Shown in pieces: positions 44,844 through 53,377 of a DNA stretch of 64,000 nt. The stretch spans positions 1 to 64,000 of the forward strand of contig PHDB01000010.1 in NCBI GenBank assembly GCA_002842495.1, in the 5' to 3' direction. A model generated the notes under the pieces. That model saw only the letters and a program-made list of their open reading frames with translations, searched no databases and was not told where the DNA came from. Numbering within the stretch: position 1 is the stretch's first letter; each line of letters begins with the position of its first letter. The translations under genes and the position numbers were made by a program. The DNA is from Bacteroidetes bacterium HGW-Bacteroidetes-6. GTDB taxonomy: Bacteria > Bacteroidota > Bacteroidia > Bacteroidales > DTU049.

Positions 44844-46778
44844 ATGATTAAAATTACTTTGCCGGATGGCAGTGTGCGCGAATTTGAACAAGCTGTTAAC
44901 GGGATGGATATTGCCCGTAGCATCAGCGAAGGTTTGGCGCGCAATGTGCTTGCGGTGAAAGTAAATGACGAAGTATGGGATCTCAACCGAATGATAGAAT
45001 CCGATTCGCGCGTCAAATTGTTTACCTGGGATAACGAAGAAGGTAAAGCTACCTTTTGGCATAGCTCGGCCCACTTAATGGCTGAGGCTGTTGAGCAACT
45101 TTTCCCGGGTACCAAGTTTGGAATTGGCCCCGATGTCGAGAATGGATTTTACTACGATATGGATTTTGGTGCAAACAGCATCAGCGAAACCGACCTTGAG
45201 ACTATCGAAAAACGTGTTTTGGAACTTGCCCGCGAAGGACAAACGTTTATCCGCCGTAATGTTTCGAAAGCCGAAGCGGTTGAGTTTTTTACGGCAAAAG
45301 GCGATGAATATAAGATTGAATTGATCAACGATCTCGAGGATGGAACCATTTCGTTTTATCAGAGTGGAACATTTACCGACTTATGTCGTGGTCCGCATTT
45401 GGCCGATACCTCAAAGATAAAAGCAGTAAAGCTTACTTCTATTGCTGGTGCATACTGGCGTGGTGACGAAAAACGTCCTATGATGACCCGCATTTATGGC
45501 ATCACATTCCCGAAGCAGAAAGACCTTGAGGAATATCTGGTTAAGCTCGAAGAGGCCAAGAAGCGCGACCATCGTCGTTTGGGAAAAGAACTCGAAATTT
45601 ATATGTTCAGCCAACGCGTTGGTTCGGGTCTTCCCATCTGGTTACCCAAAGGAGCTGCATTGCGTGAGCGTCTCGAGCAGTTTCTCAAGAAAAAACAGAA
45701 GGAATATGGTTACCAGCAGGTAATCACTCCGCATATTGGAAACAAAGAATTGTATGTAACTTCGGGGCATTACGAAAAGTACGGAAAAGATTCGTTCCGT
45801 CCTATTTCGACGCCGGTTGAAGGCGAAGAGTTTTTGCTGAAACCGATGAATTGCCCGCATCATTGCGAGATTTTTGCATTGAAGCCGCGTAGTTATAAGG
45901 AATTACCACTTCGGCTTGCCGAATTTGGAACTGTTTATCGTTACGAGCAAAGTGGTGAATTGCATGGTCTCACACGTGTTCGCAGCTTCACACAGGATGA
46001 TGCTCATATTTTTTGTCGTCCAGACCAACTGAAAGAAGAATTTATTAAGGTAATTGAGATTGTATTATACATTTTCAAAACACTTGGATTTAATGAATTT
46101 ACAGCTCAGATTTCGCTGCGAGATCCCAATAACCGGGAAAAGTATATAGGCTCAGACGAAAACTGGGAAAAAGCTGAAAGAGCCATTGTTGAAGCAACAC
46201 AGGAGAAGGGAATGGAAACCACGGTTGAAGTTGGCGAAGCCGCTTTCTATGGTCCAAAACTCGACTTTATGGTTCGCGATGCCTTGGGGCGCAAATGGCA
46301 GCTGGGAACCATTCAGGTCGATTACAATCTGCCGGAACGATTCGATTTGGAATACATTGGCTCCGATAATCAACGTTACCGTCCTGTAATGATTCACCGT
46401 GCACCTTTTGGTTCGATGGAGCGTTTCGTTGCCGTATTGCTCGAACATAGCGCAGGTAAATTACCATTATGGCTTATGCCCGATCAGGCAATTGTTTTGC
46501 CTATCAGCGAGAAGTATGAGGAGTATGCTAAAAAAGTCTTACATTTGCTCGAAAATTTGGATGTAAGGTGTTTGATCGACAATCGCTCGGAGAAAATTGG
46601 TAAAAAAATACGTGAAGCAGAGCTCAAACGTATTCCTTTTATGATCATTGTTGGCGAGAAAGAGGAAGAGCAAGGGCTGGTTTCGGTTCGTCGTCAGGGC
46701 GAAGGCGATTTGGGTCAACAAACTGCAGAAGAATTTGCAGCTTACATTCAGTCCGAAATAAACAAAGAACTTAACTAA
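44844..46778 (+). CDS. thrS: Threonyl-tRNA synthetase
   Basis: The 644-residue class II synthetase charges tRNA-Thr. An N-terminal TGS domain ([20 protein letters not shown]), the editing domain with [17 protein letters not shown] and [10 protein letters not shown], the catalytic core with [29 protein letters not shown] (zinc ligands), [20 protein letters not shown] and motif 3 [18 protein letters not shown], and the anticodon-binding end are all visible. The ATG at 44844 is chosen over a TTG at 44814. It begins the thrS-infC-rpmI-rplT operon, an order also found in E. coli and many others. Confidence 0.98.
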   Translation: MIKITLPDGSVREFEQAVNGMDIARSISEGLARNVLAVKVNDEVWDLNRMIESDSRVKLFTWDNEEGKATFWHSSAHLMAEAVEQLFPGTKFGIGPDVENGFYYDMDFGANSISETDLETIEKRVLELAREGQTFIRRNVSKAEAVEFFTAKGDEYKIELINDLEDGTISFYQSGTFTDLCRGPHLADTSKIKAVKLTSIAGAYWRGDEKRPMMTRIYGITFPKQKDLEEYLVKLEEAKKRDHRRLGKELEIYMFSQRVGSGLPIWLPKGAALRERLEQFLKKKQKEYGYQQVITPHIGNKELYVTSGHYEKYGKDSFRPISTPVEGEEFLLKPMNCPHHCEIFALKPRSYKELPLRLAEFGTVYRYEQSGELHGLTRVRSFTQDDAHIFCRPDQLKEEFIKVIEIVLYIFKTLGFNEFTAQISLRDPNNREKYIGSDENWEKAERAIVEATQEKGMETTVEVGEAAFYGPKLDFMVRDALGRKWQLGTIQVDYNLPERFDLEYIGSDNQRYRPVMIHRAPFGSMERFVAVLLEHSAGKLPLWLMPDQAIVLPISEKYEEYAKKVLHLLENLDVRCLIDNRSEKIGKKIREAELKRIPFMIIVGEKEEEQGLVSVRRQGEGDLGQQTAEEFAAYIQSEINKELN

Positions 46779-46783
46779 ACAGT

Positions 46784-46789
46784 AGGAGG
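46784..46789 (+). promoter_or_regulatory. Shine-Dalgarno AGGAGG before the AUA start of infC
   Basis: AGGAGG ends 7 bases before the ATA at 46797 and is the strongest such site near the start. No ATG, GTG or TTG lies at the right distance. Confidence 0.75.
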
Positions 46790-46796
46790 AAAAGTT

Positions 46797-47363
46797 ATAG
46801 CAACACATCCACACAGTCAGGGACAATTCCGGCGCAGGCCCCCGCAAAAGGAGGAGCCTTATCGAGTAAACCAGTTTATTAAAGCGCCCATGGTTCGTTT
46901 GGTCGGCGAAAATCTGGAGCCGGGCATATTTCCGTTGCGCGATGCATTGCAAATAGCCGAAGACCAGGGACTCGATTTAGTCGAAATTTCACCAACTGCC
47001 AATCCGCCTGTTTGCAAGGTGATTGATTATAGGAAATTCCTCTACGACAAAAAGAAAAAGCTGAAAGAGCAAAAAGCAAAATCGGCTAAAATTGTTTTAA
47101 AAGAGCTTCGCTTGAGTCCAAATACCGATGATCATGATTTTGATTTTAAACTCAAACATGCCATGGGTTTTCTTCAGGAAGGAGCAAAAGTGAAAGTGGA
47201 TGTCTTTTTTAGAGGACGGTCCATTATATATAAGGAGAAGGGGGAAATAATGCTGCTTCGTTTTGCCAACGAGTTGTCGGAATATGGAAAAGTAGAGATG
47301 CTGCCTAAGCTCGAAGGAAAACGAATGATTATGATTATCGCTCCCAAAAAAGCAAATAGTTAA
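46797..47363 (+). CDS. infC: Translation initiation factor IF-3, probable AUA start
   Basis: IF-3 keeps the 30S subunit free and checks start codon and initiator tRNA. From the ATA at 46797 the product has 188 residues. The N-domain starts [25 protein letters not shown], where the usual family start R-x-N-x-x-I is kept, and [23 protein letters not shown] follows. The C-domain has [22 protein letters not shown] and [17 protein letters not shown]. The ATG at 46890 would lose the conserved N-terminal residues. Between the strong AGGAGG and 46890 the frame holds no ATG, GTG or TTG, so AUA is the best start. IF-3 genes often use rare starts (AUU in E. coli) for self-regulation. Confidence 0.92.
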   Translation: MATHPHSQGQFRRRPPQKEEPYRVNQFIKAPMVRLVGENLEPGIFPLRDALQIAEDQGLDLVEISPTANPPVCKVIDYRKFLYDKKKKLKEQKAKSAKIVLKELRLSPNTDDHDFDFKLKHAMGFLQEGAKVKVDVFFRGRSIIYKEKGEIMLLRFANELSEYGKVEMLPKLEGKRMIMIIAPKKANS

Positions 47364-47386
47364 CCCAACAAAAAAAACATAGAATC

Positions 47387-47581
47387 ATGCCTAAGTTGAA
47401 AACTAAATCCGGTGCCAAAAAACGATTTTCCTTCACAGGTACTGGTAAGATCAAAAGGAAGCATGCTTACAAGAGTCACATTCTGACTAAAAAATCAACC
47501 AAACGCAAACGTAATCTTACTTATTTTGCGATTGTTGATAAGACGAATCTGAACTCTGTAAGAGATATGCTCGTTAAGTAA
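47387..47581 (+). CDS. rpmI: 50S ribosomal protein L35
   Basis: The 64-residue basic protein opens [31 protein letters not shown], in which the stretch [10 protein letters not shown] is the standard L35 signature. It is a small component of the large subunit. The length matches other L35 proteins (about 64-66). It starts 23 bases after infC and precedes rplT, from which it is separated by an 80-base gap that can fold into a hairpin. No strong Shine-Dalgarno was seen, which suggests coupling or weak initiation. Confidence 0.97.
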   Translation: MPKLKTKSGAKKRFSFTGTGKIKRKHAYKSHILTKKSTKRKRNLTYFAIVDKTNLNSVRDMLVK

Positions 47582-47600
47582 AAAAAGTGTAAACTTGCTC

Positions 47601-47638
47601 TCAGCCGAAAGATTCCGAGGCTTGACCCGGAACGCTGA
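47601..47638 (+). promoter_or_regulatory. Structured gap between rpmI and rplT
   Basis: Nested pairing is possible: TCAGC (47601-47605) with GCTGA (47634-47638), and TTCCG (47613-47617) with CGGAA (47628-47632). In other bacteria L20 controls this operon by binding mRNA structures; the position here is compatible. Confidence 0.4.
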
Positions 47639-47650
47639 AGCAACAAAAAA

Positions 47651-47656
47651 AAGGAG
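47651..47656 (+). promoter_or_regulatory. Shine-Dalgarno AAGGAG of rplT
   Basis: AAGGAG lies 5 bases before the ATG at 47662, clearer than for most genes in the window. Confidence 0.65.
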
Positions 47657-47661
47657 AAAAA

Positions 47662-48006
47662 ATGCCACGTTCAGTAAATTCAGTTGCATCGCGTGCACGC
47701 AGAAAAAAAATTCTGAAAAGAACTAGAGGTTATTTCGGAAGAAACAAAAATGTATGGACCGTAGCGAAAAACCGCTGGGAAAAAGGTCAACAGTATGCAT
47801 TTCGCGATCGCCGCGCCAAAAAAAGAAGTTTCCGCGCTCTTTGGATTCAGCGTATCAATGCCGGTGTGCGTCCGCTGGGACTCTCGTATAGCCAATTCAT
47901 GGGACTCATTCACAAAGCAGGGATTGAACTTAATCGTAAAACCCTAGCTGATTTGGCAATGAATAACCCCGAAGCTTTCAAAGCTATTGTGTTAGCGGTT
48001 AAATAA
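47662..48006 (+). CDS. rplT: 50S ribosomal protein L20
   Basis: The 114-residue protein opens [20 protein letters not shown] and has [34 protein letters not shown] and the end [21 protein letters not shown], all characteristic of L20. L20 is required for early assembly of the 50S subunit and often represses its own operon. The length fits (about 114-118). It ends the operon, with a UUCG-loop terminator 17 bases after the stop. Confidence 0.98.
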   Translation: MPRSVNSVASRARRKKILKRTRGYFGRNKNVWTVAKNRWEKGQQYAFRDRRAKKRSFRALWIQRINAGVRPLGLSYSQFMGLIHKAGIELNRKTLADLAMNNPEAFKAIVLAVK

Positions 48007-48022
48007 AACCATTTTTGCTATT

Positions 48023-48049
48023 AAAAACTGTCTTCGGGCAGTTTTTTTT
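48023..48049 (+). terminator. Terminator of the thrS-infC-rpmI-rplT operon
   Basis: A 10-bp stem (48023-48032 with 48037-48046) with one U-G wobble is closed by the stable tetraloop UUCG, and the T run continues past the stem. Confidence 0.88.
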
Positions 48050-48066
48050 ATGTCTGTCGATATGCA

Positions 48067-48074
48067 TATATTTG
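48067..48074 (+). promoter_or_regulatory. -7 box TATATTTG, 4 bases before the 48079 gene
   Basis: TATATTTG ends 4 bases before the ATG, so the message would be leaderless or nearly so. It follows the operon terminator directly. Confidence 0.6.
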
Positions 48075-48078
48075 CGAA

Positions 48079-49761
48079 ATGAATTTGGAGTCGAAACAAC
48101 AAAAGTGGATTTATGCTGCTGCTCTTGCATGTCTGTGGGCTTCGTCCGAAATAATTCTGGGGAGTTTTCTGCACAATCTTAAAATTCCCATGCGTGGTAC
48201 TATACTTGCTTCCATTGGTGTCGCAATAATGGCTGCAACTGGCTACCGATTCAAACTAAGAGGTATTTATTGGCGCGCCGGATTGCTTACTGCAGCTATG
48301 AAAACGCTGAGTCCAAGTGCAGTTTTGCTGGGTCCAATGCTTGCCATCACCATGCAAGGTCTTATTATGGAGGTTGTTGTTTCAGGTGGAGGCCCCAGAC
48401 GGGTGTTTTTTATACTGGGAGGAGCACTTTCTATTACATGGAACTTTGTTCATCTTATTCTTGGCTATTGGCTTTACTATGGTAACGATGTCATTGAGCT
48501 TTACAACAATTTGGTCGATTATGCACGAAAAGAAACCGGTTGGAGTTTTGTGTCGGGAACAGCTTTGATCGTGGCTTTTGGCTCGGTTTATTTTATTGCG
48601 GGAGCAATTGCAGGTTGGATGGGAACTGCTTTGCGAAAGCCCGGTATATCGAAACCGCTTAACATTCCGCGAAAAGACAAAGCCATTGGGCCGCCGGTTA
48701 AAAAGGTTATAGCCAATTTGCCCGATCGCTCATTGCTTTGGTTCTTTTTGCTGCCATTTATGGTTGCATCGCAGCTTTATATGATGATGTATCTTCCCGT
48801 TGAGGTATGTTTTTTTGCGTGGGCAGCTGCTATTTCGATGCTGATAATTCGTTATCGTTCTTCGTACAAACGATTGGCGAAAATTCGGTTCTGGATTGTG
48901 TTTTTATTACTCACTGTTTTATCGTCGTTACTTCTTGGCCCCACATTGCAGGAAGGTTTGCTTATTGGCTTACGCATGAATATGCGTGCAATTTTATTTG
49001 TGCTGGTACTGGCAGCTCTTAGTTTCGAATTGCGGAACGAAAAACTTACCCGTCAGGTGAACAAGCGTATGAAGAATTTTCTGGCTGTGTTCGAAACATC
49101 GTTCGATACCTTGCCGATGGTAATTTCCATTTTGCCACCTGCGGCAACCATTCTGAAAAAACCGCGCGAATCGTTGTCGTTGTTTGCTGGCACATTTTCG
49201 GTGTGGGTCGATTCGATGTATTTTCGCCAACTCGATTCAATGCCTGTTGTGTTGATTACCGGCGAAAAAGGCAGCGGGAAAAGTCTCCTTATTCAAGAAA
49301 AAATACTTCCCTATCTGGCCGAAAAGCAAGTTGATTATTCGGGTATAGTAATGAACTATGTGTTTGCCGACGACAAGCATATTGGCTATAAAATTCGTTT
49401 GCTGCCCGGCAGCGAAGAAAAAATTCTTGTTGGTCCTGATGTTTCCGATGCTCAACTCACCATTGGACGTTATGCTTTTTCGGCTTCGGCGTTCGATGCA
49501 GGAACAAAACACACCACTGATTTGTTGTCCAAAAGCAAGCTTGTTGTGCTCGATGAATGTGGCTGGCTCGAATCGTACGGACTCGGCTGGTATACGCTGA
49601 TGAAAGAAATCAGAACCCGGGTTGTTCCACTCATTGTGGTTGTTCGCCCTGACCTGAGTAGCGATTTTTGCCAATTCTGGAATGTGAATCCTGTGAAAGA
49701 ACTTGCTCCTGATTCATCGGACGAGGAAGTGAGAGTTGCTGTTGATGGGTTGATGCGATGA
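48079..49761 (+). CDS. Membrane protein joining ECF-transporter S-like and T-like parts to a THEP1-type NTPase
   Basis: The 560-residue protein has three parts. Residues about 1-195 are hydrophobic, with about six segments and the stretch KIPMRGTILASIGVAIMAATG, like small ECF-transporter S components. Residues about 205-370 contain further helices and then GLLIGLRMNMRAILFVLVLAALSFELRN and a long amphipathic helix, like the EcfT/CbiQ transmembrane subunit. Residues about 385-560 form a P-loop NTPase of the THEP1 (NTPase_1) family: Walker A GEKGSGKS at 395-402, IGRYAFSASAF, and Walker B KLVVLDECGW at 487-496. ECF transporters normally use two EcfA ABC ATPases; none is encoded here. It may be a self-contained transporter, or a scaffold for the NTPase. 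The substrate is unknown. It stands alone between two translation operons. Confidence 0.78.
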   Translation: MNLESKQQKWIYAAALACLWASSEIILGSFLHNLKIPMRGTILASIGVAIMAATGYRFKLRGIYWRAGLLTAAMKTLSPSAVLLGPMLAITMQGLIMEVVVSGGGPRRVFFILGGALSITWNFVHLILGYWLYYGNDVIELYNNLVDYARKETGWSFVSGTALIVAFGSVYFIAGAIAGWMGTALRKPGISKPLNIPRKDKAIGPPVKKVIANLPDRSLLWFFLLPFMVASQLYMMMYLPVEVCFFAWAAAISMLIIRYRSSYKRLAKIRFWIVFLLLTVLSSLLLGPTLQEGLLIGLRMNMRAILFVLVLAALSFELRNEKLTRQVNKRMKNFLAVFETSFDTLPMVISILPPAATILKKPRESLSLFAGTFSVWVDSMYFRQLDSMPVVLITGEKGSGKSLLIQEKILPYLAEKQVDYSGIVMNYVFADDKHIGYKIRLLPGSEEKILVGPDVSDAQLTIGRYAFSASAFDAGTKHTTDLLSKSKLVVLDECGWLESYGLGWYTLMKEIRTRVVPLIVVVRPDLSSDFCQFWNVNPVKELAPDSSDEEVRVAVDGLMR

Positions 49762-50169
49762 TATGCTGATTTGCTAATACAATGATGCTACGCTTGCAGT
49801 GCAAATTTTTTCATCAGGCTTATCGATGGCTTTTGTGAAGGAAACAAAATCGAAGAGGAGTTCCCGAATTCCATTATATTTATTTTTTACTCTTGTTTTT
49901 TTCTCTTTGGATCAAAGAAGGAAAATATTTTGTAATTGGTGGTTCTTGTTGTTTTTTCTGCAAGTAGCGAAGACCAGTCTGTGTTCAATGGTTCTCTGAT
50001 TAAATCTGTTTTTCTATGCAATCAGTGCAATCAAAGACGAATAATTTCAGTACAGCCATTTTTCAATCACTATTCGGGCAAAAAATGATTATTTATGTGT
50101 TTTTCACACATTTATTTTGTCAATTCAAAAATAAATCAGACCTTTGCACCCCTCAAATAAAATCATTTT
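49762..50169. other. Gap before rpsP
   Basis: No coding frame with convincing composition or RNA gene was found in these ~410 bases. A weak promoter-like GACCTTTG sits at 50139-50146. Confidence 0.5.
50139..50146 (+). promoter_or_regulatory. Possible -7 box of rpsP, GACCTTTG
   Basis: The element departs from TAnnTTTG at the first base only. A TTTTG-like -33 element lies about 20 bases upstream. It is 23 bases before the rpsP ATG. Confidence 0.4.
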
Positions 50170-50868
50170 ATGCCAGCAAAAATCAGATTGCAGAGATTTG
50201 GTAAAAAAGGTGCTCCTTTTTATCATATCGTAGTTTCAGACAGTCGTGCACCACGTGATGGTAGGTATATTGAGAAGCTTGGCATTTACAATCCGCTTAC
50301 AAAACCTGCCACCATCGACATCGACTTCGAACGTTCCGTTTATTGGGTAAAAGTCGGGGCACAGCCCACCGACACAGCCAAAGCCATTTTGTCTTACAAA
50401 GGTGTGCTTTATCGTCATCACCTCAACGTAGGTGTTGTTAAAGGTGCAATGACCCAGGAGCAGGCCGACGCGAAATTCGACAAGTGGTTGAGCGAAAAAC
50501 AAGCCAAAATTGAGCAGAAATCGAAATCGGTAGAAACAGACTCTATCGAAATGAGAAAAGCTCAGATTGAAGCTGAAAAGAAAGTAAGAGCAGAACGCGA
50601 CAAAGCATTACAGGCAAAACGTCAGGCCGAAATGAAGGCAGAGGCGAAAACTGAAGACGTTGCTGAAGTTGAAGAAGTTGTAGCTGATGTAGAAGAAGCC
50701 CCTGTGGCTGAAGAAACAGTAGCTGTAGCAGAGGAAACTCCTGTAGCCGAAGTAGAAGAAACCCCCGCTGTTGAAGATGCTCCTGTTGCCGAAGAACCTG
50801 TAGCTGAAGTTGAAGAAACTCCTGCCGCAGAAGAACCCGCAACCGAAGAGCCTAAAACCGAAGAATAA
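50170..50868 (+). CDS. rpsP: 30S ribosomal protein S16 with long acidic tail
   Basis: The first ~85 residues are S16 (MPAKIRLQRFGKKGAPFYHIVVSDSRAPRDGRYIEKLGIYNP, with VGAQPTDTAKAILSYKG). A further ~30 residues continue the fold. Residues about 115-155 form a charged helix (RKAQIEAEKKVRAERDKALQAKRQAEM), and about 155-232 are a low-complexity tail of Val, Ala, Glu, Pro with VAEVEETPA-type repeats. S16 is normally about 80-90 residues and up to about 180 in Bacteroidota; at 232 this one is long. The tail is absent from the ribosomal core and its role is unknown. rimM starts 15 bases after the stop. Confidence 0.96.
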   Translation: MPAKIRLQRFGKKGAPFYHIVVSDSRAPRDGRYIEKLGIYNPLTKPATIDIDFERSVYWVKVGAQPTDTAKAILSYKGVLYRHHLNVGVVKGAMTQEQADAKFDKWLSEKQAKIEQKSKSVETDSIEMRKAQIEAEKKVRAERDKALQAKRQAEMKAEAKTEDVAEVEEVVADVEEAPVAEETVAVAEETPVAEVEETPAVEDAPVAEEPVAEVEETPAAEEPATEEPKTEE

Positions 50869-50883
50869 ACGGTTTCGACCCCT

Positions 50884-51393
50884 ATGATAGAATTGATCCT
50901 GGTAGGAAAAATTGTAAAAACGCATGGGGTTAATGGCGAATTGCTATTGAAGCTTGAGCCCGGAAAGGCTCCGGCAAACACAAAAGAACCTGTATTCCTT
51001 GAATTTGATGGAATACAGGTTCCTTTTTTTATACATAGTTCCAGAAATACAACACCGGTTGACTGGTATGTGATATTCGACGATTATCAGTCGCTATCGC
51101 TTGCCGAAAAACTACTCGGACGGGCAGTTTCAATACCCGGAACAAATCTTGCAGCTATCAGCGATGCCGATCCGACAGAAGAACTTATCGGGTATAAAGT
51201 CAGAGATATTAATTTTGGCTATGTCGGAATTTTGAAGTTCATTCAGCAGGGGATGCAGGATTTGATGATCATTGAAAATGATGGTCGGGAAATTTTGGTG
51301 CCTTTTGTTGAAGATTTTATTATGGAGATTGATGATGAAGACAAACAAATCGTCATTGAAACTCCCGATGGCTTGCTCGATATGAATAGATAG
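50884..51393 (+). CDS. rimM: Ribosome maturation factor RimM
   Basis: The 169-residue protein assists maturation of the 30S head by binding S19. The opening ELILVGKIVKTHGVNGELLL is the RimM motif, and the second domain (PRC-barrel, about 95-169) has LIGYKVRDINFGYVGILKF, IENDGREILVPFVEDFI and DDEDKQIVIETPDGLLD. The length is typical. It follows rpsP as in most bacteria, but trmD and rplS, which usually come next, are absent; a trmN6-like gene is in their place, 3 bases after the stop. Confidence 0.95.
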   Translation: MIELILVGKIVKTHGVNGELLLKLEPGKAPANTKEPVFLEFDGIQVPFFIHSSRNTTPVDWYVIFDDYQSLSLAEKLLGRAVSIPGTNLAAISDADPTEELIGYKVRDINFGYVGILKFIQQGMQDLMIIENDGREILVPFVEDFIMEIDDEDKQIVIETPDGLLDMNR

Positions 51394-51396
51394 GCC

Positions 51397-52110
51397 ATGA
51401 AACCCTTTCGTTTCAGACAATTTGAAGTTTATGATCATCTTTCTACCATGAGAGTTGGTACCGATGGTGTTATACTTGGCGCATACAGCAGTAGAAGAAA
51501 TTTTAAAAATGCAATCGACATTGGAACAGGATGCGGATTGATTGCTTTAATGTTAGCACAGAAATCGACTGGGAATGTTGTGGCAATCGATGTTGATGAT
51601 GCGTCGGTTGTTCAAGCGAACGAGAACTTTAAAAGCTCGCCTTGGTTCGATAGGTTGAAGGTCAATTTAATGTCGGTTCAGGAATTAATGGAAAGCGAAA
51701 ATGCTGTTTTTGACCGCATGGTTTCCAATCCGCCCTATTTTGTTGATAGCCTTTTATCGCCCGACAAACGAAAAACCAAAGCACGTCACTCGGGAATCAC
51801 AATTAGTCATGACGAACTGGTCCATGCCGCAGTAAAACTACTTGTGCCTGATGGAGTTTTCGATATTATTCTGCCGTTTGAGACTTCTTTGTCGTTCGAA
51901 AGCAGAATGTTTCTGGAGGGGTTTTATCTGATTGAAGAATTGATCATTTCTTCGTTCGAAGGGCATAAGCCTGTTCGCCGAATCATGTCGTTTTCGCGAA
52001 AGCTACCACAAACTGTTGTTTCAGAAAAAATAGCTGTCCGAGCCAATAATGAGCATTTTTCGGACGAATACCGGAATTATACTGCTGATTTTTTTATTGG
52101 GTTGGTGTGA
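51397..52110 (+). CDS. trmN6: tRNA1(Val) (adenine-37-N6)-methyltransferase-like protein
   Basis: The 237-residue SAM-dependent methyltransferase starts KPFRFRQFEVYDHLSTMRVGTDGVILGA, typical of TrmN6 (YfiC). The SAM motif I is AIDIGTGCGLIALMLAQ, and the target-adenine motif NPPYFVDSLLSPDKRKTKARH carries the N6-adenine NPPY sequence. TrmN6 makes m6A37 in tRNA-Val(UAC). The length (about 240) fits. It follows rimM by 3 bases and precedes sbcD by 46. A related N6-adenine enzyme cannot be fully excluded from sequence alone. Confidence 0.9.
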   Translation: MKPFRFRQFEVYDHLSTMRVGTDGVILGAYSSRRNFKNAIDIGTGCGLIALMLAQKSTGNVVAIDVDDASVVQANENFKSSPWFDRLKVNLMSVQELMESENAVFDRMVSNPPYFVDSLLSPDKRKTKARHSGITISHDELVHAAVKLLVPDGVFDIILPFETSLSFESRMFLEGFYLIEELIISSFEGHKPVRRIMSFSRKLPQTVVSEKIAVRANNEHFSDEYRNYTADFFIGLV

Positions 52111-52156
52111 GTAAAATAACTAAGTTTGTATTGAACTTATTATTTCGTCAGCATCA

Positions 52157-53377
52157 ATGAAAATACTGCATACATCGGATTGGCATTTGGGAAAGCGTTT
52201 GGGCGATTTTTCGCGCATGGGAGAGCAGCAGTTGGTTCTCGATGAGATAAATGCTGTTGCCGAAGCCGAAAAGGTGGATGTGGTTATTGTTGCCGGCGAT
52301 TTGTTCGACACATTCAATCCGCCTGCCGAAGCCGTTGATTTGTTTTACCGAAGTTTGAAAAAACTGGCCAATGGAGGAAAACGACCGGTTGTTGCCATTG
52401 CCGGAAATCACGATTCGCCCGAGCGTATCGAATCGCCCGACCCGCTTGCCCGCGAATGCGGAATTGTATTTATTGGAAGTCCGAATAGCATAGTCGCTCC
52501 GTTTAAACTCGATACCGGATTCGAGGTGTTACGCTCCGAAGAAGGCTTTGTTGAATTTAAAATTCCGGATTTCGAGGCACCGCTGCGCATTGTACATACA
52601 GCATATGCCAACGAGTTCCGACTTAAAACTTATCTTGGTTCCGAAGATAACGAGGAACAACTTCGCGAAATACTGGCGCACCGTTGGAAGCGACTTTCCG
52701 GTAATTACTGTAACAACGATGGCGTCAATATTTTGCTCAGTCACCTGTTTTTTGTGAAAGATGGCGCCGACTGGCCCGAAGAGCCCGAAGACGAAAAACC
52801 TATTTTGCATGTTGGCGGAGCGCAGGCTGTTTTCAGTAGCAATATCCCGACAGAAATGCAATATGTGGCACTGGGACATTTGCATCGCAAGCAAACAGTC
52901 GATAACGAGCCTTGTCCGGTGATGTATTCCGGGAGTCCTGTTTCGTATTCGTTTGCCGAGGCCGGCCAAAAAAAGTTTGTTTTGCTTGCTGATATTCAAC
53001 CGGGCGAAAAAGCAGTATTAAAAGAAATTGAACTATGTTCGGGAAAGAAGTTGCTTCGGTTCAAAGCCAATGGCATCGAAGAAGCTGTGATTTGGCTCGA
53101 AGCCAATCGGGATTGTTTGGTTGAATTGACTGTGGTGAGCGAAACGTATCTGACTGCAGCTGACCGAAAAATATTAAGTAATGCCCATAATGGGATAGTG
53201 AATATTATTCCGGAAGTAACAACAATGCCGGATTCAGTCAAAACCGCAAGAGTCGATCTGACAAAGACAACCGAAGAGCTTTTTTGCGATTATTTCAGGT
53301 ATGAAAAGGGACAAGAGCCCGGCGAGCGTTTGTTGGGGCTGTTTAGAGAACTTCAAGCGCAGGAGGACGAGATATGA
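52157..53377 (+). CDS. sbcD: Exonuclease subunit SbcD
   Basis: The 406-residue calcineurin-like phosphoesterase is the nuclease of the SbcCD complex, which opens DNA hairpins and removes protein-blocked ends. Metal-binding motifs are visible in order: LHTSDWHLGKRL, IVAGDLFDTFNPP, AIAGNHDSPER, LLSHLFFV and ALGHLHRKQ. The C-terminal capping region is also present. The stop overlaps the start of sbcC by 4 bases (ATGA), giving coupled translation. A start at 52157 is supported by the usual N-terminal sequence MKILHTSDWH. Confidence 0.97.
   Translation: MKILHTSDWHLGKRLGDFSRMGEQQLVLDEINAVAEAEKVDVVIVAGDLFDTFNPPAEAVDLFYRSLKKLANGGKRPVVAIAGNHDSPERIESPDPLARECGIVFIGSPNSIVAPFKLDTGFEVLRSEEGFVEFKIPDFEAPLRIVHTAYANEFRLKTYLGSEDNEEQLREILAHRWKRLSGNYCNNDGVNILLSHLFFVKDGADWPEEPEDEKPILHVGGAQAVFSSNIPTEMQYVALGHLHRKQTVDNEPCPVMYSGSPVSYSFAEAGQKKFVLLADIQPGEKAVLKEIELCSGKKLLRFKANGIEEAVIWLEANRDCLVELTVVSETYLTAADRKILSNAHNGIVNIIPEVTTMPDSVKTARVDLTKTTEELFCDYFRYEKGQEPGERLLGLFRELQAQEDEI

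Noticed and set aside
49762-50169. tRNA or small RNA gene before rpsP
   Set aside because: No cloverleaf, T-loop GTTCGA pattern or terminator-bounded hairpin was found.
50543-50981. Antisense low-complexity frames over the rpsP tail
   Set aside because: They mirror the repetitive Glu/Ala/Val codons of the S16 tail.
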